Below, in pieces: positions 63,619 through 64,000 of a DNA stretch of 64,000 nt; the stretch's first letter is position 1; every line of letters begins with the position of its first letter. A model generated the notes under the pieces. It was not told the DNA's origin and searched no databases. It saw nothing but the letters and a program-made list of their open reading frames with translations. This DNA is from Muribaculaceae bacterium (GTDB taxonomy: Bacteria; Bacteroidota; Bacteroidia; Bacteroidales; Muribaculaceae): contig JAFLTQ010000011.1 of NCBI GenBank assembly GCA_022510385.1, forward strand, positions 29,456 through 93,455, read 5' to 3'. A program made the position numbers and the translations under genes.

Positions 63619-64000
63619 ATGAAAAACTTAATTCTTGGCACATTGCTTTTGCTTGTCCCGTTTATTGCTAAAGCCGAATGGAATGATGCCGAATATAAGA
63701 AGATTGAGCAAAACATTCGAGTGCCCGGATTCTCCAATCGGGAATATAAAATCACTTCTTACGGCGCTTCTCCGGAAGCTTCGGCAAGTAAGAATCAAAA
63801 AGCTATCAACAAGGCTATAGCTACTTGCTCAAAAAAGGGTGGCGGAAAAGTTATAGTGCCGGCAGGTCTCTATAAGACCGGAGCTATCACACTTCTGAGC
63901 CATGTAAACCTTGTGGTGGAAGAGGGAGCTACACTTGAATTTGTGTTCCAACCGGAGCTCTATCCGATAGTTCCGACTCGTTGGGAGGGTCTCGACTGCT
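63619..64000 (+). CDS. GH28-type polygalacturonase, 5' part only
   Basis: About 127 residues are visible before the window ends with the frame open. A signal peptide (MKNLILGTLLLLVPF, cut near AKA|EWND) precedes EYKITSYGASPEASASKNQKA, KKGGGKVIVPAGLYKTGAITLLSH and VNLVVEEGATLEF, the first coils of the GH28/pectate-lyase-superfamily beta-helix. Its catalytic motifs lie outside the window. Own promoter at 63577. It extends the pectin region past the right edge and differs from the GH28 at 44800, whose N-terminus is unlike it. Confidence 0.85.
   Translation, partial: MKNLILGTLLLLVPFIAKAEWNDAEYKKIEQNIRVPGFSNREYKITSYGASPEASASKNQKAINKAIATCSKKGGGKVIVPAGLYKTGAITLLSHVNLVVEEGATLEFVFQPELYPIVPTRWEGLDC

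Noticed and set aside
1..64000. tRNA, rRNA, insertion sequence or prophage genes
   Set aside because: None seen on either strand; no transposase, integrase or tRNA-like cloverleaf was recognised by eye, though a covariance-model search was not possible.

Overview
ORGANISM. The window reads as a chromosomal segment of a gut-type Bacteroidales bacterium. The evidence is a SusC/SusD pair, many CAZymes with signal peptides, lipoproteins with SusD-like lipoboxes, promoters of the Bacteroidetes kind (TTTG, about 20 nt, TAnnTTTG), and short C-terminal tags of the 'YNLxGxxV...GIYIxxGKK' kind common in Prevotella and Muribaculaceae. A Muribaculaceae-like host is my best guess, but nothing here fixes the family. 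LAYOUT. (1) 1-823: 3' end of an AAA/DUF4143 ATPase gene cut by the window edge, with a terminator. (2) 823-18316: housekeeping block. Minus strand: dnaK alone, then a compact run tamB, patatin-like lipase, GH13 amylase, prs, M13 peptidase, and two fimbrillin-like lipoproteins, with gaps of only a few bases to 45 bases. Plus strand: tsaD and a cinA-type gene, diverging from tamB. (3) 18338-63462: a ~45 kb pectin utilisation region made of four main transcription units. Unit A (minus, 30190 to 18338): PL11 rhamnogalacturonan lyase, GH43, CE8 pectin methylesterase, UxaA, PL1 pectate lyase, two esterases. Unit B (plus, 30464 to 41572): a tagged secreted protein with its own terminator, then SusC, SusD, a secreted binding-type protein and a 1147-residue PL1 protein. 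Unit C (minus, 51748 to 41713): UxaB, GH106, GH105, GH28, UxaC, then ExuT behind its own promoter. A GH2-tail protein and a large unclassified glycosidase-like protein follow at 51920-55763. Unit D (plus, 56049 to 63462): DUF4861 protein, KduD-like SDR, a GatC-type PTS EIIC permease, KduI with an export signal, a GltD-like flavoprotein, KdgK and KdgA. (4) 63463-64000: a terminator, a promoter and the start of another GH28 gene cut by the right edge. HOW IT WORKS TOGETHER. Pectin is demethylated by CE8, deacetylated by the esterases, and cut by PL1 and PL11. SusC/SusD import oligomers, and GH28, GH105, GH106 and GH43 trim them. Saturated galacturonate would enter through ExuT and pass UxaC, UxaB and UxaA to 2-keto-3-deoxygluconate (KDG). 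Unsaturated uronate ends, released as DKI by GH105, pass KduI and KduD to KDG. Both branches join at KdgK and KdgA to give pyruvate and glyceraldehyde 3-phosphate. POSSIBLE NEW SYSTEM. KduI, normally a cytoplasmic enzyme, carries a clear N-terminal signal peptide. The gene just before it encodes a galactitol-type PTS EIIC permease with no EIIA, EIIB, EI or HPr in the window. I infer that DKI is isomerised in the periplasm and the product imported by a PTS-independent EIIC-family permease, with reduction by KduD inside the cell. No transcriptional regulator is encoded anywhere in the 45 kb region.
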